From: Gemmatimonadota bacterium
GTDB lineage: Bacteria > Gemmatimonadota > Gemmatimonadetes > Longimicrobiales > Gaopeijiaceae
Reading direction: 5' to 3'
DNA: 64,000 bases
Assembly: GCA_041390125.1 (NCBI GenBank)
Contig: JAWKQN010000002.1
Location: 62,001-126,000 of the forward strand
Shown here: one piece after another, positions 46,801 through 54,096 of the stretch
How positions within the stretch are numbered: position 1 is the stretch's first letter
How the letters are laid out: the number at the start of each line of letters is the position of its first letter
Made by a program: the position numbers and the translations under genes
Notes under the pieces: generated by a model
What the model saw: only the letters and a program-made list of their open reading frames with translations
The model's database searches: none
What the model was told of the DNA's origin: nothing

Positions 46801-47134
46801 CCTCGGCTACCACTGGGAGCTGTGGGCCCTGCAATCGGGTGGACTGCCCGAGCACGAGGCGCTGCGTGTGGCCACGCAGTTCGGTGCCGAGGCCATCGGC
46901 CTCGATGGCGACCTGGGCTCCATCGAACCGGGGAAGCTGGCCGACCTGGTGGTGCTCGAGCGGAACCCGCTGGACGACATCCGCAATTCGCGCAGCATCC
47001 GCTGGGTCATGAAGAACGGGCGGCTCTACGACGGGGACACGTTGGACGAGATCTACCCGCGTCAGCGCCAGCGGCCGCCGTCCTGGTGGAGCAGCCGCGA
47101 GCCGACGGGCGTCCCGGGTGTCGGCCCGCGGTAG
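43826..47134 (+). CDS. Secreted TolB-type beta-propeller fused to amidohydrolase
   Basis: 1102 residues from ATG 43826 (MSELRRLLPAAVVLL...AAAAQDAA signal). Residues about 60-690 form a TolB/WD40-like propeller with repeated PDG motifs (SPDGRTLVF, SPDGSRLVFTSDRDGG, SPDGRWLVYGTR, SPDGAWIAFSTWDG, SPDGRSVHY). The C-terminal part is an amidohydrolase: ARVITMRGEEVIENADLVIRG, the metal-binding H748-A-H750 in VPGYVDAHAHMWPSWG, and IYSTGP. GVGSHGQLQGLGYHWELWAL and SIEPGKLADLVVLERNPL close the barrel and small domain. It is related to imidazolonepropionase-like exported enzymes. The propeller may present peptides or substrates. A TACACT -10-like box lies at 43725-43730 upstream. Confidence 0.9.
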   Translation: MSELRRLLPAAVVLLSSLSVPAAAAQDAAVLRARHDSTAKDPLPLQPGRTLDLDLTEGSWISVDVSPDGRTLVFDYLGDLYTLPIEGGTATRITSGMAFDAQPRFSPDGSRLVFTSDRDGGQNIWTMALDGSDTVQISKGAANRAESPEWTPDGAYIVASMGDFRGARQPTLKLFHVDGGTGAYLIEGSAPRKALGAAFGADARWIWYAERTGTGDWTYNAQLPQYQLKVYDRDTGQSYTRTSRYGSGFRPTLSPDGRWLVYGTRHEDETGLVLRDLQSGEERWLAYPVQHDDQESRATLDVLPAMSFTPDSRALVTTWGGRLWRVPVVGGDAAEIPFRVRGALALGPEVDFDYPIEDSATFTVRQIRDLAPSPDGRRLAFTALDRLWVANADGSQPRRLGSLDVAQQHPAWSPDGAWIAFSTWDGATGQLMRIRSDGSGQPETLTRQGGLYVTPAYAPDGQRIVALRGTARSFLESSSPGAAGSADELVWIPAAGGEATLIAPAQGRDGPHFAEGSDRIWLTGPGGTLRSLRWDGSDERVHLKVTGPTPAGSREPMEASMLRRAPMGDQVLADVNGELYVITLPRVGTDTLTVSVSDPERAAFPARRLTEMRGEFARWSPDGRSVHYSLGNAHFLYDLQAARAFADSVDDARAAADSAGARADARYTPAEHRVRITAERDLPTGTAVLRGARVITMRGEEVIENADLVIRGNRIAAVGARGSVEIPDGAEILDATGRTIVPGYVDAHAHMWPSWGVHRTDQWIYEANLAYGVTTTRDPQTSTTDVLTYADLVRAGEVIGPRIYSTGPGVFWQESVRDLEHARSILRRYSDYYDTKTIKMYVAGNRQQRQWILMAAREQGLMPTTEGSLNLKQNLTETLDGYPGLEHSLPIYPLYDDVVQLFVASRRVYTPTLLVSYGGPWAENWFYETEEVHDDAKLRHFMPHEEVDRVALRRPQWFREDQHVFEDHARFVRDLVAAGGRVGVGSHGQLQGLGYHWELWALQSGGLPEHEALRVATQFGAEAIGLDGDLGSIEPGKLADLVVLERNPLDDIRNSRSIRWVMKNGRLYDGDTLDEIYPRQRQRPPSWWSSREPTGVPGVGPR

Positions 47135-47220
47135 CCGCAGCCGATCTTCCGCCTGAAGCGCAGGCAGCGGGCGCCCAGCGGCGTCGAGCCCGTCCTGCGA
47201 CGGCGGCCTGATGGAATCCG

Positions 47221-48660
47221 CTACAGCGGACCCTCGTGCCAGGGCCCCCAGACGGCGTACGTGGCGCTCGCGAGGGTCTCTCCCCGGCGCCGCCCGCCCT
47301 GGGTGTTGAAGAACAGCACGCGCCCGTCCGGGCTGAAGCAGGCCCCGGCCATCTCGCCCGCGGTCTCCTCCGATCCGGCGAGGTGGCGCACGACATCGAT
47401 GATGCGACCGTCCGCGTCGAGCCCGCGGACGTACTGGTCGCCGCGCCCGTCTTCGCACATGAACAGCGCCCCGCCGGGACGAAGGCAGATGTTGTCGGGC
47501 GCGTCCAGCACGTCGGGTGAGGGCGACTCGAAGACCAGGACCAGCTCGCCGTGGTCGGGCCCGGTGGGCCGATAGAAGAACACCTGGCCGGCTTCGGCGT
47601 CGCCGCCGTTCGTGCTCACGATGTAGATGCCGTCGTCGACGGCCGCCGCCCCTTCCAGACGGGCGAACACCGCTCCGCCCGCCGAGTGACCCTGGCGGAA
47701 CACCGCGGCCGGGTCGTCCTCCGCGTTGGCCGGGTCGGGATCGGCGATGTCGACCCAGTGGACGGGAAGCACCGCACCTTGCGTCTGACCGCGGGCGGTG
47801 ACGTAGCCCGGCCGATCGTCGACGGCCAGCATCTGCAGGCGCCCACCGGCCGCCAGGGTTCCGGGCTGCTCCGGGAGGAAGCGGTAGAAGCCCGCCCCCG
47901 GCCGGGTGGCGTCGTCGGGCACGTACCAGGCGTCCTCGGTCTCGTAGACGATGCCGGTCGCCGGATCCACGGCGATGGCCTCGTGCACGAAGCGTCCCAT
48001 GGCCACGAGCGGCACCGGCGCCACCGGTCCCGTCGCGGAGGCCGGCACCTCGAAGATGTACCCGTGCGGCCGCTCGAATCCGTGGCCCGCGCCCCAGGTG
48101 TTCTCCTCGCACGAGAGCCAGCTCCCCCAGGGCGTGGGGCCCCCCGCGCAGTTGACCCGGGTCCCCGCCAGCGAGACGAACTCGTCGACGAGCTCCACCT
48201 CGAGGTCGTCGCCGACGCTGCGGATCCGCACCTCCAGGGACGTGGTGCCGCCGCTGGCCAGCGGATCGTAGGCCGGTGTGGCGAGCGTCACGCCGGCCCC
48301 CGCGTCGTCGACCATCTCGTGGTTGCGGATGAGTCGCAAGTTGCCGTTGGGGAGCCGGAAGACCGCCATCCCGTCGAAGGCGTTGGGAACGTCCAGGCCG
48401 CCGCGCACGGTCGAGGGACGCGCGCCCTCGCTCAGGCGCACACACCGGAAGCCGGGTGGGATCTCCAGCTCCGAGATGCCCGGCGCCGGCACCAGCGCGC
48501 CGTAGGAAGGCGCCCGGACGGCGCCTTCGCTCGCCGCGCAGCCTGCGAGGCTCCACAGGCCGGTCAGGGAGGGCGCGAGCAGGGCACCGCCCCCGGCCCC
48601 CGCCGCCCGGCGGAGGAAGGCGCGGCGGTCGAGCGGAGCGAACGGACCGTTCTGGATCAT
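47221..48660 (-). CDS. PhoX/DUF839 family protein, Tat-exported
   Basis: 479 residues from the ATG at 48660. A twin-arginine signal (LDRRAFLRRAAGAGGGALLAPSL, then a Cys-containing stretch) precedes the DUF839 propeller. Motifs are GLDVPNAFDGMAVFRLPNGNLRLIRNHEM, NCAGGPTPWGSWLSCEE and VHEAIAVDPATGIVYETEDA. The glycine/acid-rich loops DNICLRPGGALFMCEDG and GACFSPDGRVLFFNTQGG follow. Family members include Fe/Ca alkaline phosphatase PhoX, but many are not proven phosphatases. The ATG follows the DmpA-like stop by one base, so it is the last gene of a coupled three-gene operon. Confidence 0.9.
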   Translation of the reverse strand: MIQNGPFAPLDRRAFLRRAAGAGGGALLAPSLTGLWSLAGCAASEGAVRAPSYGALVPAPGISELEIPPGFRCVRLSEGARPSTVRGGLDVPNAFDGMAVFRLPNGNLRLIRNHEMVDDAGAGVTLATPAYDPLASGGTTSLEVRIRSVGDDLEVELVDEFVSLAGTRVNCAGGPTPWGSWLSCEENTWGAGHGFERPHGYIFEVPASATGPVAPVPLVAMGRFVHEAIAVDPATGIVYETEDAWYVPDDATRPGAGFYRFLPEQPGTLAAGGRLQMLAVDDRPGYVTARGQTQGAVLPVHWVDIADPDPANAEDDPAAVFRQGHSAGGAVFARLEGAAAVDDGIYIVSTNGGDAEAGQVFFYRPTGPDHGELVLVFESPSPDVLDAPDNICLRPGGALFMCEDGRGDQYVRGLDADGRIIDVVRHLAGSEETAGEMAGACFSPDGRVLFFNTQGGRRRGETLASATYAVWGPWHEGPL

Positions 48661-48661
48661 G

Positions 48662-50194
48662 TCAGCGTCGTGGGGGAAGGGAGCGGTTCTGGTCGAGGGC
48701 GCCGTACTCCTCGAGGATCCGGCGCGTGGACGCAAGTGGCAGGGCTTTGTACACCCGCCCGCGCCCGCGGACGGTCGTGGCCTTGAGGAGGGCGTTGTAG
48801 ATCGCCTCCTCGGTGGCCTCTACGACCGCGGCGAACAGCGGTGACATCTGCGCGTTGGAGAGCGAAGGCAACGCGCGCGGCTCGGGGTCGTCACGGGGCC
48901 GTCGCACGGACTCGGCGGAGGAGAAGGCGATCACGTAGTCACCGGAGCTGTTGTGCATGAACGAGCCCGTGCGACCAGCACCCAGCATGGCCCGCTCCGA
49001 GAGGCGTGCGAGCGCCGCTGCCGTGAGGGGAGCGTCCGTGGCCACGACGATCATGAGGGAGCCGCCGTCTTGCGCAGACGGCTGGGGAGGCGCGTCCGGC
49101 ACCGAGAGCGCGGCTTCGTAGCTGAAGGATCCCAGCGCGCGTCCCACGGGAGCGCCGTTCATGCTGAGCGTGCCACCGAAGTTGGTCTGCACGAGCACGC
49201 CGACGCTCCAGCCTCCGAGGGACGCCGGGAGCAGCCGCGAGGACGTTCCGATGCCCCCCTTCCAGCCGAAGGCGGTGGTGCCCGTGCCGGCGCCGACGGA
49301 CCCCTCGGCGACCGGCCCGGAGCGCGCATTGGCGAGGGCCTCGCGCACGTGTTCCGGGCCGATGGGATCCACCCACATGTCGTTCAGCCAGCTGTCGTTG
49401 GTCTCCCCCACGACCGGATTGATGGTGTGGTCGGGGCCCGGGTCGGCGTCCATCAGCGTCCAGGCCAACCCCCGGGCCGCCGACCAGACGCAGAGCGTGC
49501 AGGTGAGCAGCACGGGGGTCTCGATCTCACCGAACTCGCGGACCTGGGTCTCTCCGATCAGCTTGCCGTACCCGTTCGCGCTGTGGATCCAGGCGGGTAC
49601 GGGGCGGGCGTACAGGTCGCCGGCTGCCGGCACGACGGCCGTCACACCTGTGCGGATGCTGTCTCCCTCCATGACGGTCGCATGACCGACGCGCACGCCG
49701 GGGACGTCCGTGATGGCGTTGTGCGTCCCCGTGGGGAGCACACCCACGACGAGCCCGATCTCGCGCGCTCGCGGGCGCACGGACCCGTCGTCGCGGTAGT
49801 CCGGAGCCGCCCCGTCGGCGACGGTCTCCAGGGACAGGCTGACGGAGCCCCCGGACGGATCGGTGCACGATCCCGCGAGGGTCCGGGTCCCGCGAAGGCT
49901 GCACTGCACCGGACCGCTCATCCCGGAGCCCTGGAACGCGAACGCGAATCCGTCGGAGCGATCCACGTCGTGCAACACCATGCCGCTTCCGGCGTCGAAG
50001 AGCAGATCGCCGTGCGCCACTCCGGCGTTCGACCAGACATGCAGCGTCCAGGACTCCGTGGCACCGTCCGGGTAGCGCGCGGTGCCCCTCCAGAGCCCGG
50101 AGCGATCCTGCGCCGCGGCGGTCCCAGTTGCCGCCAGCGCCTGCGCACACAGGTACAGCGCGGCCTGTGCGTTGCGGCGGCCCCCACGCTTCAC
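48662..50194 (-). CDS. P1/DmpA-family self-processing aminopeptidase with N-terminal extra domain
   Basis: 510 residues from GTG 50194, with AGGAGG 4 bases upstream; the GTG overlaps the previous TGA by 4. There is a signal-like segment (LCAQALAATGTAAAQD). An extra beta-domain (about 31-125, SGLWRGTARYPDGATESWTLHVW) carries two cysteines (CSL, SCTD). The P1 peptidase follows: GTHNAITDVPGVRVGHATV, GTGTTAFGWKGGIGTSSR and GGSLMIVVATDAPL. DmpA enzymes cut themselves before a Ser that becomes the nucleophile; here S379 in DGGSLMIV fits. They hydrolyse N-terminal residues, including D- and beta-amino acids. The extra domain is unusual. Confidence 0.9.
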   Translation of the reverse strand: MKRGGRRNAQAALYLCAQALAATGTAAAQDRSGLWRGTARYPDGATESWTLHVWSNAGVAHGDLLFDAGSGMVLHDVDRSDGFAFAFQGSGMSGPVQCSLRGTRTLAGSCTDPSGGSVSLSLETVADGAAPDYRDDGSVRPRAREIGLVVGVLPTGTHNAITDVPGVRVGHATVMEGDSIRTGVTAVVPAAGDLYARPVPAWIHSANGYGKLIGETQVREFGEIETPVLLTCTLCVWSAARGLAWTLMDADPGPDHTINPVVGETNDSWLNDMWVDPIGPEHVREALANARSGPVAEGSVGAGTGTTAFGWKGGIGTSSRLLPASLGGWSVGVLVQTNFGGTLSMNGAPVGRALGSFSYEAALSVPDAPPQPSAQDGGSLMIVVATDAPLTAAALARLSERAMLGAGRTGSFMHNSSGDYVIAFSSAESVRRPRDDPEPRALPSLSNAQMSPLFAAVVEATEEAIYNALLKATTVRGRGRVYKALPLASTRRILEEYGALDQNRSLPPRR

Positions 50195-51381
50195 GACGCC
50201 TCCTGCAGCCCGGTCCACCGGGCCGGCTCGGTGCGACGCGGGCCCAGCGCCCGCCAGCGGAAGCGGTGCAGCCAGGGATTGTCCCGCCCCTCCACCGCAT
50301 CGGCGGCGAGCGCACCGAGCAGCGGGGCGAACTTGTATCCGTGCCCGCTGCCTCCGCTGGCCACGAACACGCCCGGGCGATCGGGGTGGCGGTCGATCAG
50401 GAAATCGTTGTCGAACGTCTCCGTGTAGACGCACAGGCGACGTTGCACGATCGGCGCCTGCGCCACCTCGGGAAGCGCTTCGGCGAGGAAGGTGCGCAGG
50501 TGGCTCTCGTGCTCGGGCAGCACGACCCGGGGCGCACCGGGCGCCAGCGGGACCCCGGGGCCGTGATTGGCGATCTTCAGGCGTCCGTCGGGCAGCGCCG
50601 GGAAGCCGTACCAGCCGGAGCGGGCGATGTCGGCGGCCCACACGCGGAAGCCGGGCGGCCGGAAGCGGTCGGGATCCTCGACCCGCAGGTGGAAGACCGG
50701 CTGGCCGACGGCGCTGATCCGATCCGACAGCTCCGGCAGGAGCAGAGGGGTCCAGCTCCCGGCGGCCACGAGCACGACGTCCGCCCCAGCGGAGGATCCG
50801 TCCGTCCAGCGCACCACGGGACCGCGCGCGTCGTGTTCGATGGCATGCGCGCACCGGCCCTCCTGGAGATCGACTCCCATCTCCGCTGCACGCTGTGCCA
50901 GCTCGACGAGCACGCGGGCGCTCGGAGACCAACCACCATCCAGGTTGAGATAGCCGTCCACCCAGGGGCCGGACGACCACAGGGGGAACGAGTCACGCAG
51001 CATACGCGCGTCGACGCGCTCCACGCGCTGCTTCCGCTCGAGGGCCACGCCCCAGGAATCGTGCTCGAACGACCCCGGAACCAGGGGACGGCGCGACAGC
51101 AGGAGGAATCCGGTGCGCTCGAAGGCCGGCCAACCCCACTGCTCGTTCCACTCCCCCCATCCTCGCACCGCCGCTTCGGCGAGGGCCGTGTAGAACGCGT
51201 CGGCGCCGTAGTCCGTGCGGACGATCTTGCTGATGTCGTTGGACGCGGCGTCGGCGTGGGGCAGGGGGCCCGGATCCGCGACCTCGACCCTCCACCCGCG
51301 CGCGCTCAGCTCGAGCGCGGCCGTAAGCCCATAGATGCCGGCCCCGAGGACGAGCGCGCGGCGTGGATGAGGAGTCTGCAT
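50191..51381 (-). CDS. Sarcosine-oxidase-like flavoenzyme with covalent-FAD cysteine
   Basis: 396 residues from the ATG at 51381. The N-terminal Rossmann motif is VLGAGIYGLTAALELSARGW. The C-terminal segment VQRRLCVYTETFDNDFLIDRHP matches monomeric sarcosine oxidase, including the cysteine (C317) that holds FAD covalently in that family. GSGHGYKFAPLLGALAADAV closes the FAD site. It oxidises secondary or primary amines of amino acids, releasing H2O2. There is no signal peptide, so it acts in the cytoplasm. It is the first gene of an operon with the DmpA-like peptidase and the PhoX-like protein. Confidence 0.9.
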   Translation of the reverse strand: MQTPHPRRALVLGAGIYGLTAALELSARGWRVEVADPGPLPHADAASNDISKIVRTDYGADAFYTALAEAAVRGWGEWNEQWGWPAFERTGFLLLSRRPLVPGSFEHDSWGVALERKQRVERVDARMLRDSFPLWSSGPWVDGYLNLDGGWSPSARVLVELAQRAAEMGVDLQEGRCAHAIEHDARGPVVRWTDGSSAGADVVLVAAGSWTPLLLPELSDRISAVGQPVFHLRVEDPDRFRPPGFRVWAADIARSGWYGFPALPDGRLKIANHGPGVPLAPGAPRVVLPEHESHLRTFLAEALPEVAQAPIVQRRLCVYTETFDNDFLIDRHPDRPGVFVASGGSGHGYKFAPLLGALAADAVEGRDNPWLHRFRWRALGPRRTEPARWTGLQEAS

Positions 51382-51433
51382 GGCCGGACGATCGGGTGCG
51401 CCGGCGCCGTTCGCAACGGGACGGGCGTCGGGG

Positions 51434-52027
51434 TCAGGAAGGTCCGCCCATCGGCTCCGCGCGGGTGACCCGCAAGGTCAGCAGGCCGCCGCAGGTGGCC
51501 GCGGGCGCGAGGGTCGCGTGCACGCCCACGCGTTCACCAGCGGGGAGAGCGCGTGCCGCCTCCCCCGTCAGGCCGAAGACCTCGGTCTCCGACATGTGCA
51601 GCGTGGTGCAGGATCCTTCCGTGCCCACGGTGCCCTGCACGCGCACGGTGCCGTCCGCCTCGGTGACCAGGAAGGGATCGGCGAAGCGCACCGGCCGCTG
51701 GTCCGCGTAGGCCATGTAGAAGAGGTACGTCCGTCCGGGCTCGACCCACGAGGGGATCTCCGCCTCCACCCGGACCAGACCGTCCTCGTCCGAGACGCCC
51801 TCCCCGAGGATCTCGTGGGGGCTGCCGATCCCGCCGAAGCCCACCACGATCGGCGTGCGGCCGGTCAGATCCCGCACCGTCACGGTCACCTTCGCCCCCT
51901 CGGGGCCGCCCCGCGGGTCCACCTCGAGCGCGACGGCGGAGAGGGTCGCGCGCGGGCCCGACGATGCCGGCCGGGCCGCCAGGAGCGGGAGGGCCAGCAG
52001 GAGCAGCGGGAGCGTGGGACGAAGCAT
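51434..52027 (-). CDS. Secreted Ig-like/beta-sandwich protein of unknown function
   Basis: 197 residues from the ATG at 52027. The signal peptide is LPLLLLALPLLAARPASSG. The mature part looks like a beta-sandwich: LEVDPRGGPEGAKVTVTVRDL, VEAEIPSWVEPGRTYLFYMAYAD and TLHMSETEVFGLTGEAARALPAG. Two cysteines (GSCTTL, ATCGGL) may form a disulfide. No named family is recognised. It may be the first gene of the minus-strand group ending at 47221, since only 52 bases separate it from the flavoenzyme. Confidence 0.75.
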   Translation of the reverse strand: MLRPTLPLLLLALPLLAARPASSGPRATLSAVALEVDPRGGPEGAKVTVTVRDLTGRTPIVVGFGGIGSPHEILGEGVSDEDGLVRVEAEIPSWVEPGRTYLFYMAYADQRPVRFADPFLVTEADGTVRVQGTVGTEGSCTTLHMSETEVFGLTGEAARALPAGERVGVHATLAPAATCGGLLTLRVTRAEPMGGPS

Positions 52028-52119
52028 GGCTCGGCGGGTCCGTCAGCGAGGACACGGGCGTGGGAGGAGGATCCTACCCCGAATCCGCCGTTCCAGCCAC
52101 GCGCGGCGCACTGCCGAGG

Positions 52120-52162
52120 TGGACAGAGGGGGGTGGGGGGGGCGTATAGTTCAAGATTGAAC
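52120..52162 (+). promoter_or_regulatory. Candidate promoter and palindrome of the cupredoxin gene
   Basis: A -35-like TGGACA (52120-52125) and a -10 TATAGT (52145-52150) are 19 bases apart. GTTCAA-GA-TTGAAC (52149-52162) is a perfect dyad that overlaps the -10 and the likely start site, so a repressor could sit there. The ATG is at 52203 with AGGAGG at 52191-52196. Confidence 0.5.
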
Positions 52163-52202
52163 TTCCTCATCCATTCCCCACCCCCCGTGCAGGAGGCTGT
52201 CC

Positions 52203-52844
52203 ATGAAGCTCGTCCGTTGGATGATGGCCCTGACCCTCGGCCTGGTATCCGCCTGCGGTGGCGGGGACGGCGGGACCGGACCGGTGAACCCGCCGCCCCC
52301 CGCGACGCAGACCCTGGCGTCCGTCCGCTTCCCCAGCACCACGCTTTCCCTCACCGCGGGTCAGGTCACCACGCTGACGCCGCAGGCGATCGACCAGAAC
52401 GGTGGAGTCATCGCCAACGTGAGCGGCTTCTCGTTCTCCTCGTCGGACGGCGCCGTGGTCGAGGTGGCGGGCGGCGGCGATGCGCTGGGCCTCTCGGCCG
52501 GGTCGGCGACGGTGACGGCGACACTCACCCGGGACGGCGTGACCGCGTCCGCGACGGTGACGATCACGGTCAGCGGCTCGCTTCCCACCACGGCCACCGT
52601 CACAGCCGGTAGCAGCGACAACACCTTCACGCCGCAGACGTTGGTCGTGGCCCGCAATGCGGTGGTGACGTGGGGCTTCGGCACGCTGCTGCACAACGTC
52701 ACGTTCGGAGCGGCCACGGGCGCGCCCTCCAACATCCCGAACTCGAGCACCACGCAGGTGGCGCGGACGTTCGCGACGGCCGGCGATTTCCCGTACGACT
52801 GCACCTTGCACTCCGGGATGTCGGGGACGGTACGCGTGCGGTGA
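52203..52844 (+). CDS. Cupredoxin lipoprotein with bacterial Ig-like domain
   Basis: 213 residues from ATG 52203. The lipoprotein signal ends LGLVSAC, followed by a Gly/Pro linker. A BIG2-type Ig domain (about 36-122) precedes a plastocyanin-like cupredoxin (about 128-213). The copper ligands are visible: H164 in LLHNVTFG, then C200, H203 and M206 in YDCTLHSGM. The Cys-x2-His-x2-Met spacing is like amicyanin. It is probably a membrane-tethered type 1 copper electron carrier facing the periplasm. No terminal oxidase or cytochrome gene is next to it. Confidence 0.9.
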   Translation: MKLVRWMMALTLGLVSACGGGDGGTGPVNPPPPATQTLASVRFPSTTLSLTAGQVTTLTPQAIDQNGGVIANVSGFSFSSSDGAVVEVAGGGDALGLSAGSATVTATLTRDGVTASATVTITVSGSLPTTATVTAGSSDNTFTPQTLVVARNAVVTWGFGTLLHNVTFGAATGAPSNIPNSSTTQVARTFATAGDFPYDCTLHSGMSGTVRVR

Positions 52845-52854
52845 TCCGGTGACC

Positions 52855-52883
52855 CGGGCGGAGCGCTCCGGCTGCTCCGCCCG
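52855..52883 (+). terminator. Terminator hairpin after cupredoxin gene
   Basis: A perfect 10-bp stem (52855-52864 with 52874-52883) with a 9-nt loop lies 10 bases after the stop codon. Confidence 0.6.
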
Positions 52884-52970
52884 CCCGGCACCCGCATCTT
52901 CCGGGCAACGCCCGGGCGGGGCGGCGGCGTCCCACGGGGACGTCCCGCCCCGCCGCCCTCTGGAGGTCCC

Positions 52971-54002
52971 ATGCCGCAACTCCGCGTCGCTTCCTCGCTG
53001 CTCCTCTGCTCCGTCCTGTGGGCCGGTGCAGCGCCGCAGGAACCGCCTTCGGGCACGGTGCTCGTCGCCAACATGGACGACGACTCGGTCTGGCTGGTGG
53101 ATGTGGCCACGGGGGAGCGGCGCGGACGCATCGCCACGCACATCGCCCCCCACGAGATCGCGGTGACCTCGGACGGCACCCGCGCGGCGGTGACCAACTA
53201 CGGCGACGAGCGCGGGCCGGGGAACCAGGTCCAGCTCTTCGACGTGCGCACCGGCGAGGTCACGGGTGAATTTGCCGTGGAGGGATACGAACGCCTGCAC
53301 GGCGCCGCGTGGATCGACCGCGACACGCGGCTCGCGCTCACCTCGGAGCGGACGGGGGAGATCCTCGTGGTCGACCCCGCCACCGGAGCTGTGGAGCGCG
53401 CCCTGCCGACCGGGGGGAGGGCGTCGCACATGCTGGCGTTGGCCGCGCCCTGGGTGTGGACGGCCAACATCGCGGACGGGACGGTCAGCCGCCTGAGCCT
53501 CGGAGGAGGAGCACCCCCGACGACGTGGCCCGCCGGCACACGCACGGAGGGGATCGCCGCCACACCCGACGGCGCCGAAGGCTGGACCGGCAGCATGCAG
53601 GGCGGGGAGGTGGTGGGGGTGGACGGCGCCAGCGGCCGGATCGTGCACCGCGTCGAGGGGCTCGGAGTCCCCTACCGCCTGGCCATCACCGCCGACGGGA
53701 GCACCGTGGTCGTGAGCGATCCGGAGAGGCACGTCCTGGGTCTGATCGATCGCGCCAGTGGGGCACTCACGCAGGTGGACGTCGGCGCGGCGGCCCGGGA
53801 GGCCGGCCTGGACGGCGCGCCCTCGCCGCAGGGGTTCGTGCTCTCGCCGGACGGCCGCTGGGCGTTCGTGTCCACGAAGAACGTGGACCGGGTGGCAGTG
53901 GTCGATCTGCGCGCCGGGCGCGTGGTGCGGTTCCTGCAAGCGGGCGACGGCCCGGATGGCATCGCCTTCAGCCCGGTGCGGAGCGGCGTCGGGCCGGAAT
54001 GA
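52971..54002 (+). CDS. Secreted YVTN/40-residue-repeat beta-propeller
   Basis: 343 residues from ATG 52971, with TGGAGG upstream. A signal peptide (ASSLLLCSVLWAGAAPQ) is followed by seven-bladed-type propeller repeats: GTVLVANMDDDSVWLVDVATGE, HEIAVTSDGTRAAVTNYGD, RLALTSERTGEILVVDPATGAVE, WVWTANIADGTVSRLSL, YRLAITADGSTVVVSDPERH and GFVLSPDGRWAFVSTKNVDRVAVVDLRAG. The family is used for surface binding and in some cytochrome cd1-like proteins, but no haem-binding CxxCH is present here. It is followed by the metacaspase-type gene in the same direction after about 94 bases. Confidence 0.9.
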   Translation: MPQLRVASSLLLCSVLWAGAAPQEPPSGTVLVANMDDDSVWLVDVATGERRGRIATHIAPHEIAVTSDGTRAAVTNYGDERGPGNQVQLFDVRTGEVTGEFAVEGYERLHGAAWIDRDTRLALTSERTGEILVVDPATGAVERALPTGGRASHMLALAAPWVWTANIADGTVSRLSLGGGAPPTTWPAGTRTEGIAATPDGAEGWTGSMQGGEVVGVDGASGRIVHRVEGLGVPYRLAITADGSTVVVSDPERHVLGLIDRASGALTQVDVGAAAREAGLDGAPSPQGFVLSPDGRWAFVSTKNVDRVAVVDLRAGRVVRFLQAGDGPDGIAFSPVRSGVGPE

Positions 54003-54096
54003 TCCGCGCCGGCCGCGCGACGCGCGTGGGAAGAAGGCTCCGGACCTGCGGTCGCGCCGCGGGGATCCGGCCGCCTTCCGGGTCCCCTCCAACCCG

